Part shown: positions 63,539 to 64,000 of the stretch, one piece after another
How positions within the stretch are numbered: position 1 is the stretch's first letter
How the letters are laid out: every line of letters begins with the position of its first letter
NCBI RefSeq assembly: GCF_003601985.1
Contig: NZ_QZXA01000001.1
Span: forward strand, 62,001-126,000
DNA length: 64,000 nucleotides
Direction of reading: 5' to 3'
Source of the DNA: Mesorhizobium jarvisii
GTDB taxonomy: Bacteria > Pseudomonadota > Alphaproteobacteria > Rhizobiales > Rhizobiaceae
The notes under the pieces: generated by a model
The model's input: the letters and a program-made list of their open reading frames with translations, nothing else
What the model was told of the DNA's origin: nothing
The model's database searches: none
Translations under genes and position numbers: made by a program

Positions 63539-64000
63539 TTATATCGTTCCGCCTACACTTTCTTTCTTGATTTTTCTCTCCATCGCAAACGACCGGACCC
63601 TGGCCCTTGCACCATACTCTTGCTGCAATTGCCTGATCCTTATTTCTTCAAGCAATTGCCTGTTGACCGCGATGAGCTCGGAAATGATGCCGCTCATCGC
63701 AAGAATGCCGGCAATCGCGAGCAAGGCGCTGGACAGAACGAGTGACTGGATGTTGCCACTGCCTTCGCCCATCAAATAGTGGACAAGGAACCGAATAACC
63801 CCGATCACCCCCGGCGCGGCGACGATTGCCGCACATGTCGAGAAGAAGCGCAGCGGGCTATAGACGACAAAAATCCTCACGACCGTTATCAACGAGCGCC
63901 GCACATAGCTCGGTATGCTCTTGACCAGCCGCGAGGGTCGAAGATCGCCGTTGACGCGGATCGGCACCGAGGTGATCGGGATGTTCCTGCGCCCCGCCTG
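63539..64000 (-). CDS. DPM1-like family 2 glycosyltransferase, C-terminal part (runs off right edge)
   Basis: The last 153 residues are visible and the frame is open at the edge. NIPITSVPIRVNGDLRPSRL, then RIFVVYSPLRFF, is the transition from catalytic domain to membrane tail in polyprenyl-phosphate mannose/glucose synthases, followed by two hydrophobic spans and a charged C-terminal helix. It should make a polyprenyl-phosphate sugar used by the YfhO-like enzyme. Confidence 0.75.
   Translation of the reverse strand, partial: QAGRRNIPITSVPIRVNGDLRPSRLVKSIPSYVRRSLITVVRIFVVYSPLRFFSTCAAIVAAPGVIGVIRFLVHYLMGEGSGNIQSLVLSSALLAIAGILAMSGIISELIAVNRQLLEEIRIRQLQQEYGARARVRSFAMERKIKKESVGGTI

Overview
The window looks like chromosomal DNA of a Rhizobiales alphaproteobacterium, most likely Mesorhizobium. 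It is GC-rich. It carries a glgP-glgB-glgC-glgA-pgm-glgX cluster next to a fructose (Frc) ABC transporter, a RIME-like palindromic intergenic repeat, two copies of a short intergenic element ending in CTCTAG, and a tRNA-Pro(CGG). The genus is an inference from gene order and protein resemblance; no search was run.

Layout. Positions 1-2.7 kb: the 5' part of manC (GDP-mannose synthesis), a LysR regulator and a divergent NmrA-type oxidoreductase. 2.8-3.2 kb: tRNA-Pro and a decayed nuclease gene. 3.3-7.7 kb: a run of small, mostly uncharacterised genes, including two very short membrane proteins (24 and 30 aa), a His-rich exported protein and a general-stress-like membrane protein. Four of these transcription units, plus one candidate small RNA, are preceded by GGAAC-N16-NGTT, the form of general-stress sigma factor (EcfG/RpoE2) promoters. 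7.8-13.2 kb: an oligopeptide ABC transporter operon. 13.5-15.7 kb: a TadE/TadG-type pair. 15.8-28.8 kb: glycogen synthesis and breakdown, all on the minus strand. 29-34.8 kb: the frcBCA transporter, divergent from an operon of a ROK regulator, a FucU-like mutarotase and a PfkB sugar kinase, with a 12-bp-arm inverted repeat between the two units.

35-40 kb: a DegT aminotransferase and the sulfate-activation genes cysD, cysNC and cysQ, which make and recycle PAPS. 40.4-64 kb: a large surface-polysaccharide cluster. It has an O-antigen ligase-like protein, a three-gene set resembling the Rhizobium etli N-acetylquinovosamine primer pathway (4,6-dehydratase, 4-reductase, initiating sugar transferase), a phosphohexomutase, a GT2, an ABC exporter (Wzm/Wzt), a sulfotransferase-like protein with a coiled-coil tail, three tandem RgpF-type proteins, a probable dTDP-L-rhamnose 4-epimerase, and an overlapping operon (GT2, methyltransferase, PF03706 membrane protein, YfhO-like membrane protein) that looks like a polyprenyl-phosphate-sugar side-decoration module.

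Taken together, the right half appears to build an ABC-exported O-antigen primed with QuiNAc and rich in 6-deoxyhexose (rhamnose or 6-deoxytalose), possibly sulfated. The most unusual signals are the dense stress-promoter cluster at 4.9-7.3 kb, a homologous ~140-bp sequence shared by two divergent promoter regions of the polysaccharide cluster, and the mosaic tandem RgpF genes.
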